A DNA stretch of 14,622 nt from Planctomycetes bacterium RBG_13_46_10 (GCA_001824645.1 MHYD01000012.1:37282-51903); one strand, 5' to 3'; numbered from the stretch's first letter, positions 7,215 through 13,550 are shown. Numbers and translations are program-made. The notes: generated by a model not told the origin, from the sequence alone.

Positions 7215-7257
7215 CACTGCGGCTTCTCCGCTAATAACAATCACCCCAGTTTTTCAT

Positions 7258-7286
7258 ATTATACCAGATTGGGCCGGTAAAATCAA
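7258..7286 (-). promoter_or_regulatory. Sigma70-type promoter of the aspartyl protease gene
   Basis: On the minus strand TTGATT (7286-7281) and a perfect TATAAT (7263-7258) are separated by exactly 17 nt. The predicted start is near 7251, giving a leader of about 37 nt to ATG 7214. It shows that the gene is transcribed independently of guaB. Confidence 0.75.
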
Positions 7287-7357
7287 GCAGAAACTATTGA
7301 CGGCCACCTGCCGCGACCAGCGCCGGCACGGCGGTCAGGAAATGTTGAAAGCTCTTT

Positions 7358-8830
7358 TTAGTCCTCAAAAGGTAATGTTGCGGAATAGTTGGGCGCCTCT
7401 TTTGTTATTTGTATATCATGCGGATGTGATTCACCGACCGACGCAGGGCTTACGCGAACGAACCGGCCGTTGGTCATCAGCTCTTCGATATTTTTTGCTC
7501 CGCAATAGCCCATGCCCGCTCGCAATCCACCGACCAATTGATATACAAAGTCGCTCAGCATACCGCGGTATGGCACGCGACCTTCAACGCCTTCCGGCAC
7601 TAATTTGCCTTCCTCGGTTGTGCTTTTCTGGCCATATCGTTCAGCCGAACCCTTGACCATCGCACCTAAAGACCCCATGCCGCGATATTCTTTAAACTGC
7701 CTGCCCTTGTAGATAACGAGCTGCCCGGGACTTTCCTTCAGACCTGCAAACAACGAGCCTATCATTACGCTGGAAGCCCCCGCCGCGATGGCTTTGGTTA
7801 TGTCACCGGAGTGTTTTATCCCGCCGTCGGCAATGACCGGAATATTGTGCTTTTGCGCCACCTGGGCACAGTTGATTATCGCAGATACTTGCGGCACTCC
7901 CACGCCGGAAATTATCCTGGTCGTACAAATTGCTCCGGGGCCTATGCCGACTTTGACCGCATTAGCGCCGGCTTCAATTAAATCCTCCGCCGCCTCACCC
8001 GTGGCGATATTGCCCGCAATCACGTCAATTTTATAATCAGCTTTGATTTTCTTCACGGTATCGATGACGTTCTGCGAATGACCATGGGCCGTATCGACTA
8101 CGATAATATCAACGTCGGCTTTTATTAAAGCCTCGATTCGCTCATAATCGTGCACGCTTACCGCAGCGCCGACGCGGAGCCTGCCACGCTGGTCCTTGGC
8201 TGCCCGCGGATACTCCTGAACGCGGTCGATGTCTCTCATAGTAATCAGGCCGGCCAGCTCACCTTGCGAATTGACCAAAAGGAGTTTTTCAACTTTGTGC
8301 TCCTGCAGAATTCCCTTCGCCTGCTCGAGTGTTGTACTGGCTGGACCAGTGACAAGATTCTTCTTTGTCATTACCAAATTTATTTCGATATCATAGTCTT
8401 TGAGGAACTTCAAATCCCTGCGTGTCAGAATGCCGACCAGCTTTTTGCCTTTGACGATTGGAATGCCGGAGACATTCTGCTCATTCATTAATTCCTGAGC
8501 GCGTCTTACAGGCTGGTCCGGCGATAATGTAACCGGGTCAAGAATCACTCCATGCTCGGAACGTTTGACTTTCGCTACCTCCCGCTTTTGGGCTTCGACC
8601 GACATATTCTTATGAATTATTCCAATGCCGCCTTCCTGTGCCAATGCAATAGCCAGCGCCGATTCCGTAACCGTATCCATAGCAGCAGAAACAATAGGGA
8701 TATTTATCGTGATATTGTTTGTCAATTGCGTGCTTGTATCGGCCTGGCTGGGTACAAAATCGCTCTTTGCGGGTATTAGCAGAACATCATCGAATGTTAT
8801 AGCATCAGCGACAATCTTGCTTTTGTCCAT
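7358..8830 (-). CDS. guaB: Inosine-5'-monophosphate dehydrogenase
   Basis: The 490-residue enzyme is full length for the bacterial family. It oxidises IMP to XMP with NAD+, the committed step to GMP, in the cytoplasm. Seen: N-terminal TFDDVLLIPAKSDFVPS; barrel motif VSAAMDTVTESALAIALA (48-65); two CBS repeats inserted at about 95-205 (VSGIPIV..LVGILTRRDL and LLLVNSQGELAGLITMRDI); substrate loop GIGPGAICTTR with catalytic Cys302; GSLFAGLKESPG; the flap region EYRGMGSLGAM; and the C-terminal AGMGYCGA. The start at ATG 8830 is supported by GGAG 8 nt upstream and the usual N-terminus. It appears monocistronic: its own promoter is at 8872-8900 and the next gene downstream has its own promoter. Nothing looks truncated or unusual. 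Confidence 0.98.
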   Translation of the reverse strand: MDKSKIVADAITFDDVLLIPAKSDFVPSQADTSTQLTNNITINIPIVSAAMDTVTESALAIALAQEGGIGIIHKNMSVEAQKREVAKVKRSEHGVILDPVTLSPDQPVRRAQELMNEQNVSGIPIVKGKKLVGILTRRDLKFLKDYDIEINLVMTKKNLVTGPASTTLEQAKGILQEHKVEKLLLVNSQGELAGLITMRDIDRVQEYPRAAKDQRGRLRVGAAVSVHDYERIEALIKADVDIIVVDTAHGHSQNVIDTVKKIKADYKIDVIAGNIATGEAAEDLIEAGANAVKVGIGPGAICTTRIISGVGVPQVSAIINCAQVAQKHNIPVIADGGIKHSGDITKAIAAGASSVMIGSLFAGLKESPGQLVIYKGRQFKEYRGMGSLGAMVKGSAERYGQKSTTEEGKLVPEGVEGRVPYRGMLSDFVYQLVGGLRAGMGYCGAKNIEELMTNGRFVRVSPASVGESHPHDIQITKEAPNYSATLPFED

Positions 8831-8871
8831 ATTCGGCTCCAGTATCTATCATCACTTTATTCAATGCTAAG

Positions 8872-8900
8872 ACTATAATATCGTGATAAACCATCGTCAA
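8872..8900 (-). promoter_or_regulatory. Sigma70-type promoter of guaB
   Basis: On the minus strand TTGACG (8900-8895) and TATAGT (8877-8872) are separated by 17 nt. The predicted start near 8865 leaves a short leader of about 35 nt before ATG 8830, with GGAG as ribosome site. No riboswitch or purine-box operator is visible in this short leader. Confidence 0.7.
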
Positions 8901-8997
8901 ACCTATTTTCTCCCCGGCTTTTAAGGACGTGTATGCCATGTTTCTAAGCGGAATCATGAATCTCAAGTAACACTTTCTATAATTACTTCCATTTTTG

Positions 8998-9044
8998 CTG
9001 TCTTCCATCATCTGTCTTCTGTCCTCAGTCCTCTGTCATCTGGT
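8998..9044. repeat. Degenerate octamer run, CTGTCTTC/CTGTCATC type
   Basis: Successive units of about 8 nt such as CTGTCTTC, CATCATCTG, TCTTCTGTC, CTCAGTCC and TCTGTCATC. Related runs occur at 9349-9376 and 9619-9650, always in the gene-free region. Confidence 0.65.
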
Positions 9045-9159
9045 TAAGAATTGGCTTTGATTGGCTTTGTTTTTCCATATCTACAAAATTGTAGAATTCA
9101 TTATATTCACTTGTCATAAAATAGCTTACGTTAATTTTAGTCTCTCGAAAATTGGCTTT

Positions 9160-9184
9160 GTCCCGTCTTGAGCCGGGTCGAAAG
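9160..9184. repeat. Diverged copy of the GAGC..TCGAA dispersed repeat
   Basis: TCCCGTCTTGAGCCGGGTCG followed by AAAGA matches the core layout of the 6915-6950 element (CCTG.CCTGAGC...GTCGAAGG) with substitutions. Confidence 0.4.
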
Positions 9185-9235
9185 ATTTGAAAAAAAAGTT
9201 AATTTGTCGAACATTCTCTACAATTGTCGAACAGA

Positions 9236-9256
9236 CCATGGCCACAGGTGCCATGG
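9236..9256. repeat. Hairpin CCATGGC/GCCATGG
   Basis: Perfect 7-bp arms CCATGGC (9236-9242) and GCCATGG (9250-9256) around a 7-nt loop. This is typical of a short dispersed palindrome. Confidence 0.6.
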
Positions 9257-9299
9257 CTAATTGGGTAATTTTTACGTTGTGGTTTCCGTTTCGCATTTT

Positions 9300-9327
9300 G
9301 ACCCATTCGGCTTGGCTCAGGACAGGA
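9300..9327. repeat. Diverged copy of the TTCG..GCTCAGG dispersed repeat
   Basis: GACCCATTCGGCTTGGCTCA followed by GGACAGG matches the core of 5733-5757 and 6915-6950 in the reverse orientation. Confidence 0.45.
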
Positions 9328-9348
9328 TTTTGATTTGCTTCTATCCTC

Positions 9349-9376
9349 CGCTTACTGTCTTCCGTCTTCTTTTTTA
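9349..9376. repeat. Degenerate octamer run (TGTCTTCC type), second array
   Basis: Contains ACTGTCTTCCGTCTTCTTT, the same unit style as 8998-9044. Confidence 0.5.
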
Positions 9377-9430
9377 GCAGGTATTATACCCAAAACCGGC
9401 TTAATTTTCAAGTGAAATCTTCTCGAACCT

Positions 9431-9457
9431 TGATGCTTGATGCTGGATGCTCGATGG
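9431..9457. repeat. Degenerate octamer run, GATGCTNG type
   Basis: Consecutive GATGCTTGATGCTGGATGCT followed by CGATG. A related run, GATGCTGGATACTCGATACT, is at 13551-13578, next to hypD. Confidence 0.6.
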
Positions 9458-9495
9458 GTGGCAGCCACTGAGCGAACATAGTGAGTGAAGTGGAC
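9453..9495 (+). repeat. REP-like element GTGGCAGCCACTGAG, forward copy
   Basis: Starts GATGGGTGGCAGCCACTGAG. These 20 nt are the exact reverse complement of 9999-10018, 0.5 kb away. The continuation (GTGAGTGAAGTGGACGG) resembles the elements in 9922-10015. Confidence 0.7.
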
Positions 9496-9618
9496 GGCAA
9501 AAAATCAAGGTGAGTAGAAATTGCCATGTAGTCTTAAGGCTTTGTAGCATCATTGAATTCTAAAGAATTATTGAAAGGATGATTTGAATCCGAAAATCGC
9601 TTGATTCTCAAGACAGCC

Positions 9619-9650
9619 GTTCTGCCTTCTGTCTTCTGTCATCTGTCGTC
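9619..9650. repeat. Degenerate octamer run (CTGTCTTC type), third array
   Basis: Contains CTGCCTTCTGTCTTCTGTCA followed by TCTGTCGTC, in the same style as 8998-9044. Confidence 0.6.
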
Positions 9651-9664
9651 AAAACCAATGTAGG

Positions 9665-9681
9665 ACAAGCTTCCAGCTTGT
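9665..9681. repeat. Hairpin ACAAGCT/AGCTTGT
   Basis: Perfect 7-bp arms with a TCC loop, preceded by TAGG. It is a short palindrome and is not followed by a T-tract. Confidence 0.5.
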
Positions 9682-9699
9682 TAAAATAAATTACAACCA

Positions 9700-9750
9700 G
9701 GCCTGTCCCGAGCCCATTCGATTACACTCAGGGTAAACTTAGTCGAGGGA
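9700..9750. repeat. Dispersed repeat copy, apparently split or expanded
   Basis: GGCCTGTCCCGAGCCCATTC on the left and AGTCGAGGGA on the right match the two ends of the 13583-13608 element. The two ends are separated here by extra sequence (ATTACACTCAGGGTAAACTT). Confidence 0.5.
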
Positions 9751-9778
9751 ATGGTTGTGCTACTTTACTTTTTCCATA

Positions 9779-9814
9779 CTCGTACGTAAAGCGCTTACGC
9801 GCTTTACGTATGAG
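9779..9814. repeat. Strong 16-bp hairpin with TTAC loop
   Basis: Arms CTCGTACGTAAAGCGC (9779-9794) and GCGCTTTACGTATGAG (9799-9814) pair at 15 of 16 positions, the exception being a G-T wobble. No adjacent gene would use it as a terminator. Confidence 0.7.
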
Positions 9815-9921
9815 CATTTCTTTGTTGTTGGTTGTTGATACGCAGCAAACGTATTAAGGTCAAATACAATGTAGGGTGGAATTTACCCCACCATTTTCTA
9901 AAAAGATGTACGTAGTATCTT

Positions 9922-10015
9922 GTGGCAGCGACTGAATGAAGTGAAGTCGATGGTTGGACAAGAAGCAGTAAGCCATCCACTTCGTGACAAAAAAGTCACT
10001 CAGTGGCTGCCACCC
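9922..10015. repeat. Pair of REP-like elements in inverted orientation
   Basis: The left arm starts GTGGCAGCGACTGAATGAAG. The right arm, read in reverse complement, starts GTGGCAGCCACTGAGTGAC and ends CGAAGTGGATGG. They form a large imperfect hairpin around GGACAAGAAGCAGTAAG. Confidence 0.65.
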
Positions 10016-10050
10016 ATCCTTATGAACCTGTAAAAAGTGGTAAATTCCTA

Positions 10051-10365
10051 TTAATTAGTATCTAATATTTTTGTAAATGAATTCTTTATGTATTTAGACC
10101 ATTTTTCGAGAGCTTTAGATAATTTTTTAAGATTGTAATAATTTGAGTTTCCAAGCTTCTCTGAGCCGGTTCGAAGGTTACCGGTACCTCGGCTGGTTAT
10201 ACCAAGCTCCTTCAATATATCGATTGTATCTTTTTGTCTCTTTACTTTTCCCTTGGTCCAGTCAAAAGGCCAATCTTCATAGTGCTTGAAGTAATTTGCA
10301 AGAGCATTGATAGCTTGAACTTCTGTAATTTCTGTCCCTTTTATTTTGTTACTTCCCTCAAGCAT
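10051..10365 (-). CDS. Hypothetical protein (104 aa)
   Basis: I do not recognise this protein. It is soluble and rich in Lys and Asn. An aromatic patch YFKHYEDWPFDW (27-38) is followed by a basic TKGKVKRQK stretch (39-47), a short helix DILKELGI and a C-terminal helical KKLSKALEKWSKYIKNSF. It starts 10 nt after the stop of the 106-residue gene, so the two are probably cotranscribed. No good Shine-Dalgarno is visible, which fits coupling to that gene. It is the last gene of the AT-rich minus-strand cluster; beyond it lies the repeat region with no clear terminator. The KVKRQKDTIDILKELGI segment might contact nucleic acid, but that is a guess. Confidence 0.6.
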   Translation of the reverse strand: MLEGSNKIKGTEITEVQAINALANYFKHYEDWPFDWTKGKVKRQKDTIDILKELGITSRGTGNLRTGSEKLGNSNYYNLKKLSKALEKWSKYIKNSFTKILDTN

Positions 10366-10375
10366 TATTGCGGCT

Positions 10376-10696
10376 TTAAAAGGAAGGTCTTTTTAGTGTA
10401 ATACCTTCCTTTAAACATTTATTGGCATGTTCAGCTCTGGAAGCCATCGAGTTGATATATGTTTGGCATACCACAAAAGCTGCTCCCAAAAGGCTTTCTA
10501 TGAAATCATATTCATTATCGATTATGGAATCTAATACTTCTTCCGGAAGTTTGATTTTTATATTCTCTATTCGCTGTGAGATTTCTCTTATTGCTCGGCC
10601 TAATGGTTGAAGTATTACGTTAAGCACATTGATTTCCGAATCATATGAAATGATAGAAAGAAGGATGTTACTTTCAATATTCATTTGTGTTCTCAT
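10376..10696 (-). CDS. Hypothetical helical protein (106 aa)
   Basis: No family recognised. The sequence is almost wholly helix-forming: NIESNILLSIISYDSEINVLNVILQPL, then REISQRIENIKIKLPEEVLDSI, then the hydrophobic segment SLLGAAFVVCQTYINSMASRA near 68-88. That last segment is too mixed for a confident membrane helix. An alternative start, ATG 10684 (giving MNIESNIL), is as plausible as ATG 10696; GAGAA lies just before it. It sits 125 nt downstream of the zinc-ribbon gene and 10 nt upstream of the 104-residue gene. No toxin-antitoxin or phage motif is visible. Confidence 0.55.
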   Translation of the reverse strand: MRTQMNIESNILLSIISYDSEINVLNVILQPLGRAIREISQRIENIKIKLPEEVLDSIIDNEYDFIESLLGAAFVVCQTYINSMASRAEHANKCLKEGITLKRPSF

Positions 10697-10821
10697 TATA
10701 TTCTATTCATTTCCTAAACATGGATTAAACGGTTTCGCATAAGAAAATTTTCAAATCATGTCCACTATGTTAACCTCATAGAGATCGTCTTGAGCTAGTG
10801 GTTATATATCATCTCAGACCG

Positions 10822-11211
10822 TCAATCTTTTGATAAAGGTCCATCCAACCTAAATAAACTCTTTGATAGAGATATTTTATCCCAAATAGATTCATATAGA
10901 CATTCCAGACATACAACATAGTATATTTCATATTCTTTAGCGTATTCTCTCAGTTCATCTCCAACCGGATAAATTCCCTTTTTATCAGCTTCGAGAATTG
11001 GCATTCCTTTTAGGATTACTTTCTTATGACCTAAGCACACATAACATTTTGGGCAGTAACAAATATCTTCGAGCTCTTGGCAAGCAATTGAGAGAAAACG
11101 TTTGAGTGATTCTTCAATAATACTTTCGAGCTTCTTGTTGTATACTGATAATAACCTCATTAGTTTGTCTTGTTCTTGTGAAGAAAGTTTGATATTTAAT
11201 TGCAGAGACAT
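10822..11211 (-). CDS. Putative ribbon-helix-helix/zinc-ribbon protein (129 aa)
   Basis: The N-terminus (SLQLNIKL strand, SSQEQDKLMRLLSVYN helix, KKLESIIEESLKRFLS helix) has the strand-helix-helix layout of a ribbon-helix-helix DNA-binding domain. Then CPKC (C53, C56) and CLEC (C101, C104) could hold one zinc; further cysteines at 51 and 59 flank the first pair. ATG 11211 was chosen because AGGA lies 9 nt upstream. The GTG at 11229 and the ATG at 11220 are in frame but sit on or against that ribosome site. It could be the regulator of the cluster, or an antitoxin-like protein. The ribbon-helix-helix call rests on pattern only. It lies 62 nt downstream of the membrane-anchored gene. Confidence 0.6.
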   Translation of the reverse strand: MSLQLNIKLSSQEQDKLMRLLSVYNKKLESIIEESLKRFLSIACQELEDICYCPKCYVCLGHKKVILKGMPILEADKKGIYPVGDELREYAKEYEIYYVVCLECLYESIWDKISLSKSLFRLDGPLSKD

Positions 11212-11273
11212 TGGATTCATTCCTTTCACATGATAATAAGTACTATTAGATGATTATTATATTAAAGAGATTA

Positions 11274-12146
11274 CTACTTCAAATCGTATATCGCCTCAAA
11301 GAACTTGTTCAACATTTCTCGATTTTCCCAGTCATTAGCTCTTATCGGTTGATCTTCACCCCTTTGGACAGACCAAAGATTGAAATCCTCTCCGTCATGA
11401 GAAAATGCGAAGCGGATTCGAATCTGATCGCCCTGTACCCAAATCCACGAAGGCGTTTCTCCCTGCAACAATCTTAACATCGCTTCTTCTTTTTCGATGA
11501 GACCCAAGTTTTGCTTCATCCTTCCAGTGAACTCAACAAATTTGACACCATTTTCAGATATTCGTGTTATCCAATTTGGATCCGCAAAAAAATTATTGAA
11601 TGCCTTACCGATGGTTGTGTACTCATAGCCAGGTATCATACCTGACAGTATAGATAACAGAGCGGGAGGTTCAGCTTTCAAGTATAACTCGCCTGACTCT
11701 GCCTCTTTACCTACTTCAACACGAATTTGCTCACCATTATCAAATTTCGCTAATCCGCGATAACCATCCGATGCATCTTTCTGCAAGACCACAGAAACAC
11801 AATGGAGACCTGCTCGTTTGATTTCGTCTTTTCCGTTGAGCCATTCTCTTAGCGTTTGCTCCAGCTGTCTTATTACATCATGTGAAAGACCGTCTAGCTC
11901 TTTGTTGCTTTCTGTGGTGTTGACTCTTCTAGAATATTCTTCAAGACCTATTTTTTTTATAAGGTCTATTTGCTGCTCATTCGTTTCGCCTAAACGCTCA
12001 GCGGCTTCTCTCCTTATTGTTCGACTTGCTTCAAGTTTAATGAATGGCACAAGAATAGACACCACAAAACCAGGTATTACAACAAACCAGAATATGCATT
12101 TTGTCCATTTGTTTAATTGTCTTTTTTTTGTATCTTTGTTCATCAT
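11274..12146 (-). CDS. Membrane-anchored hypothetical protein (290 aa)
   Basis: No family recognised. A basic N-terminus (KDTKKRQLNKWTK) precedes one membrane helix at about 17-36 (CIFWFVVIPGFVVSILVPF) with no cleavage site. This predicts an N-in anchor with a large periplasmic domain. Next comes a charged coiled-coil-like stretch (40-105). After that is a mixed alpha/beta domain with GYRGLAKFDNGEQIRVEVGK, FADPNWITRISENGVKFVEF and the C-terminal QIRIRFAFSHDGEDFNLWSV. The two beta-rich segments look like related small domains about 100 residues apart, but I cannot confirm it. AAAGG lies 11 nt before ATG 12146; the next codon is also ATG. Codon use is strongly AT-rich, unlike guaB. It could sense or bind something in the envelope. 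Confidence 0.65.
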   Translation of the reverse strand: MMNKDTKKRQLNKWTKCIFWFVVIPGFVVSILVPFIKLEASRTIRREAAERLGETNEQQIDLIKKIGLEEYSRRVNTTESNKELDGLSHDVIRQLEQTLREWLNGKDEIKRAGLHCVSVVLQKDASDGYRGLAKFDNGEQIRVEVGKEAESGELYLKAEPPALLSILSGMIPGYEYTTIGKAFNNFFADPNWITRISENGVKFVEFTGRMKQNLGLIEKEEAMLRLLQGETPSWIWVQGDQIRIRFAFSHDGEDFNLWSVQRGEDQPIRANDWENREMLNKFFEAIYDLK

Positions 12147-12259
12147 CTTGAAAGACCTTTTACTAACAATTCAAAAATTTTTTGGCTTTGATAAAAAAAC
12201 ATTCGATAGTCATGTATAATATTTCTCTATATATATCTAAAATCACTTTTTTATCACCA

Positions 12260-12424
12260 TCAAGTATGATCTTGCTGTTGAGGTGGATTTCGCCGCATGA
12301 TTGATTCTTTAATAATTTCCATAAATCGTTTTATTACATCTAATTTTGTTTCGTTTCTTTGACGCAATGATCTAAGTATTTTCAGATAGGATTCCATGAT
12401 ATTGTCTGAGTTTTTCTCTTTCAC
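12260..12424 (-). CDS. Putative small protein (54 aa), GTG start
   Basis: A short frame from GTG 12424 to TGA 12260 encodes a very charged, helix-forming peptide: the first half carries SYLKILRSLRQRNETKLDV, and it ends NPPQQQDHT. GGGGA lies 7 nt upstream of the GTG. An internal ATG (12397) gives a 45-residue version. It is on the same strand as the 290-residue gene, 113 nt upstream of it, so it could be the first gene of the accessory cluster. A perfect TATAAT at 12438-12443 lies just upstream, but it would start the RNA inside the ribosome site, so it does not by itself support a promoter. No family recognised. Confidence 0.4.
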   Translation of the reverse strand: MKEKNSDNIMESYLKILRSLRQRNETKLDVIKRFMEIIKESIMRRNPPQQQDHT

Positions 12425-12784
12425 CGTATATTCCCCGATTATATAACAAAAGTGTTGGCTGATTTATCGGTCATTGCCCCCATTTTACTTATGTTTGCTG
12501 CGGTTTGTGGCGTAATCAAGGATGTAGAATTCCGCTTTTATCTGACAATTCTTTTATCGGATGAAAATGGCGAGGAAATAATTTAAAAATGGGAGAAAAA
12601 CAGATGGATTGGTGTGATTCTCGTGCTTTGTAGCTCCCGCAGCTTCTTGCGAAGCAAGAACGGGAGCAGAGTATATCATCACACCATATTTGACTGTGAA
12701 AATGATTGAACAACGCCAGTACAGGATTTATAATGGCAGATGAAAAAACAACAGATTAAAACAGGTTGGCCGAAAGGCAATATC
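12425..12784. other. Gap between divergent accessory cluster and MntA-HepT module
   Basis: No confident gene. It contains the AT-rich upstream region of the minus-strand cluster, a weak plus-strand open frame with a hydrophobic stretch (about 12452-12586), and the composite palindromic element at 12609-12687. The likely promoter of the toxin-antitoxin pair must lie here, but I see no clear -35/-10 pair. Confidence 0.5.
12609..12687. repeat. Composite palindromic element left of mntA-hepT
   Basis: The outer arms TGGTGTGAT (12610-12618) and ATCACACCA (12678-12686) are perfect inverted repeats. Nested inside is a second hairpin: GCTCCCG/CGGGAGC (12633-12639, 12661-12667) plus TTCTTGC/GCAAGAA (12644-12650, 12654-12660) with a GAA loop. 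An uninterrupted relative of the outer palindrome is at 13444-13464. Confidence 0.7.
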
Positions 12785-13075
12785 GTGATAACAAAAGAAG
12801 AAATCTTAAAGACGTTAGCTAAAGATAAACCGGAGTTGCAGAAGCAGTTTAAGGTCAGCAAAATAGCATTATTCGGGTCTTATGCAAGAGGAGATCAGCA
12901 AGCTGGTAGCGACGTGGATATTCTCGTCGAGGTTGACCCATCTATAGGCCTGGACTTTGTAACATTGGCGGAAAGAATCGAGAGACTGCTCGGCGTTTCT
13001 GTTGACCTTGTCTCAAGCCGGGCGGTTAAACCCAGGGCAATGAAATTCATCCAGCCGGAGCTGATTTATGTCTAA
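12785..13075 (+). CDS. mntA: MntA-type nucleotidyltransferase antitoxin
   Basis: The 96-residue protein has the minimal nucleotidyltransferase signature GSYARGDQQAGSDVDILVEV: G31-S32, then exactly ten residues, then D43-x-D45, with a third acidic residue at D74 (VSVDLVSS). This is the GSX10DXD motif of MntA. In characterised pairs MntA adds AMP units to the tyrosine of its HEPN partner and so neutralises it. The start is taken as GTG 12785 (M-ITKEEILK), the common N-terminus for this family, with AAAGG 7 nt upstream. An in-frame ATG at 12740 would add 15 residues (KKQQIKTGWPKGNIV) but lacks a ribosome site. The 3' end overlaps hepT by 8 nt, so the two are translationally coupled. All catalytic residues are intact. 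Confidence 0.93.
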   Translation: MITKEEILKTLAKDKPELQKQFKVSKIALFGSYARGDQQAGSDVDILVEVDPSIGLDFVTLAERIERLLGVSVDLVSSRAVKPRAMKFIQPELIYV

Positions 13076-13397
13076 ACGGCCTATTAATTTACTACTGAAC
13101 GACATACTCGAATCAATCGACAAGGTCGAGCAATATACGAAGGAAATGACATTCGATGAATTTTCAAACGATCAGAAGTCCATTGATGCGGTGGTCAGAA
13201 ATCTTGAAATCATAGGTGAGGTCGCAAATCGGCTGCCTGATGACTTTAAAGAAGAACATTCAAATGTAGAATGGTACAAAGTCGTTGGACTGCGAAATCG
13301 AATCATACATGAATACTTCGGAATTGACCTTCAAATTATCTGGCAAATCGTGCATGCGGATTTGTCTTCGCTGCGTCAAACCTTATCCCAGATATAA
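13068..13397 (+). CDS. hepT: HepT-like HEPN ribonuclease toxin (DUF86)
   Basis: The 109-residue helical protein carries the HEPN catalytic motif R76-NRII-H81-E-Y83 (RX4HXY). R76 and H81 are the presumed RNase residues and Y83 is the residue that MntA modifies in the known pair. Other family features are the N-terminal NLLLNDILESIDKVEQYT, FSNDQKSIDAVVRNLEIIGEVANRLP (33-58) and the C-terminal IWQIVHADLSSLRQTL. Length is standard. ATG 13068 lies inside the end of mntA. As a toxin it would cleave RNA (tRNA in studied cases) and halt growth, for plasmid or island maintenance or phage defence. The gene appears intact, so the module is probably active. Confidence 0.94.
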   Translation: MSKRPINLLLNDILESIDKVEQYTKEMTFDEFSNDQKSIDAVVRNLEIIGEVANRLPDDFKEEHSNVEWYKVVGLRNRIIHEYFGIDLQIIWQIVHADLSSLRQTLSQI

Positions 13398-13443
13398 AGG
13401 GAGATCTCAGGCAATCAATATACAAAAATTTCGTCCAGCAGAA

Positions 13444-13464
13444 TTGGTGCGATTTCATCACACC
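13444..13464. repeat. Uninterrupted palindrome TTGGTGCGAT-TTC-ATCACACC
   Basis: Seven of eight base pairs form between GGTGCGAT and ATCACACC. It matches the outer arms of the element at 12609-12687, so related palindromes bracket the mntA-hepT pair. Confidence 0.6.
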
Positions 13465-13550
13465 CTACGGGCTACCTCTCACGGTTTAAAACCAAAGATT
13501 GACCATAAATGTATCGGAGAATAGAATGAGTACAGCGAAACTCGTTTTTT

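Larger units (their letters stand above)
8901..10050. other. 1.15-kb gene-free region packed with short repeats
   Basis: No convincing gene on either strand. It holds octamer-like runs, REP-like palindromes and hairpins listed separately. It also has TTGGCTTTG in three copies (about 9052-9156), TGTCGAACA in two copies (about 9204-9231), a TCTACAA-AA-TTGTAGA palindrome near 9080-9095, and a GGTGG/CCACC hairpin at 9875-9892. Short open frames here are translations of repeats. Confidence 0.7.

Noticed and set aside
7290..7345. GC-rich partly palindromic stretch after guaB as a terminator
   Set aside because: Pairing is short and interrupted, and there is no T-tract on the guaB strand.
8805..9011. 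68-codon minus-strand frame overlapping the guaB start and promoter
   Set aside because: It runs through the guaB promoter and an octamer array, has no ribosome site and no protein-like features.
8998..9650. Could the repeated runs be a CRISPR array?
   Set aside because: Units are about 8 nt and degenerate, with no constant repeat-spacer spacing and no cas genes.
12452..12586. Plus-strand 44-codon frame with a hydrophobic segment (SVIAPILLMFAAVCGVI)
   Set aside because: It reads like a small membrane protein, but there is no ribosome site at the GTG or at the internal ATG 12491, and no promoter pair. Kept only as a note.
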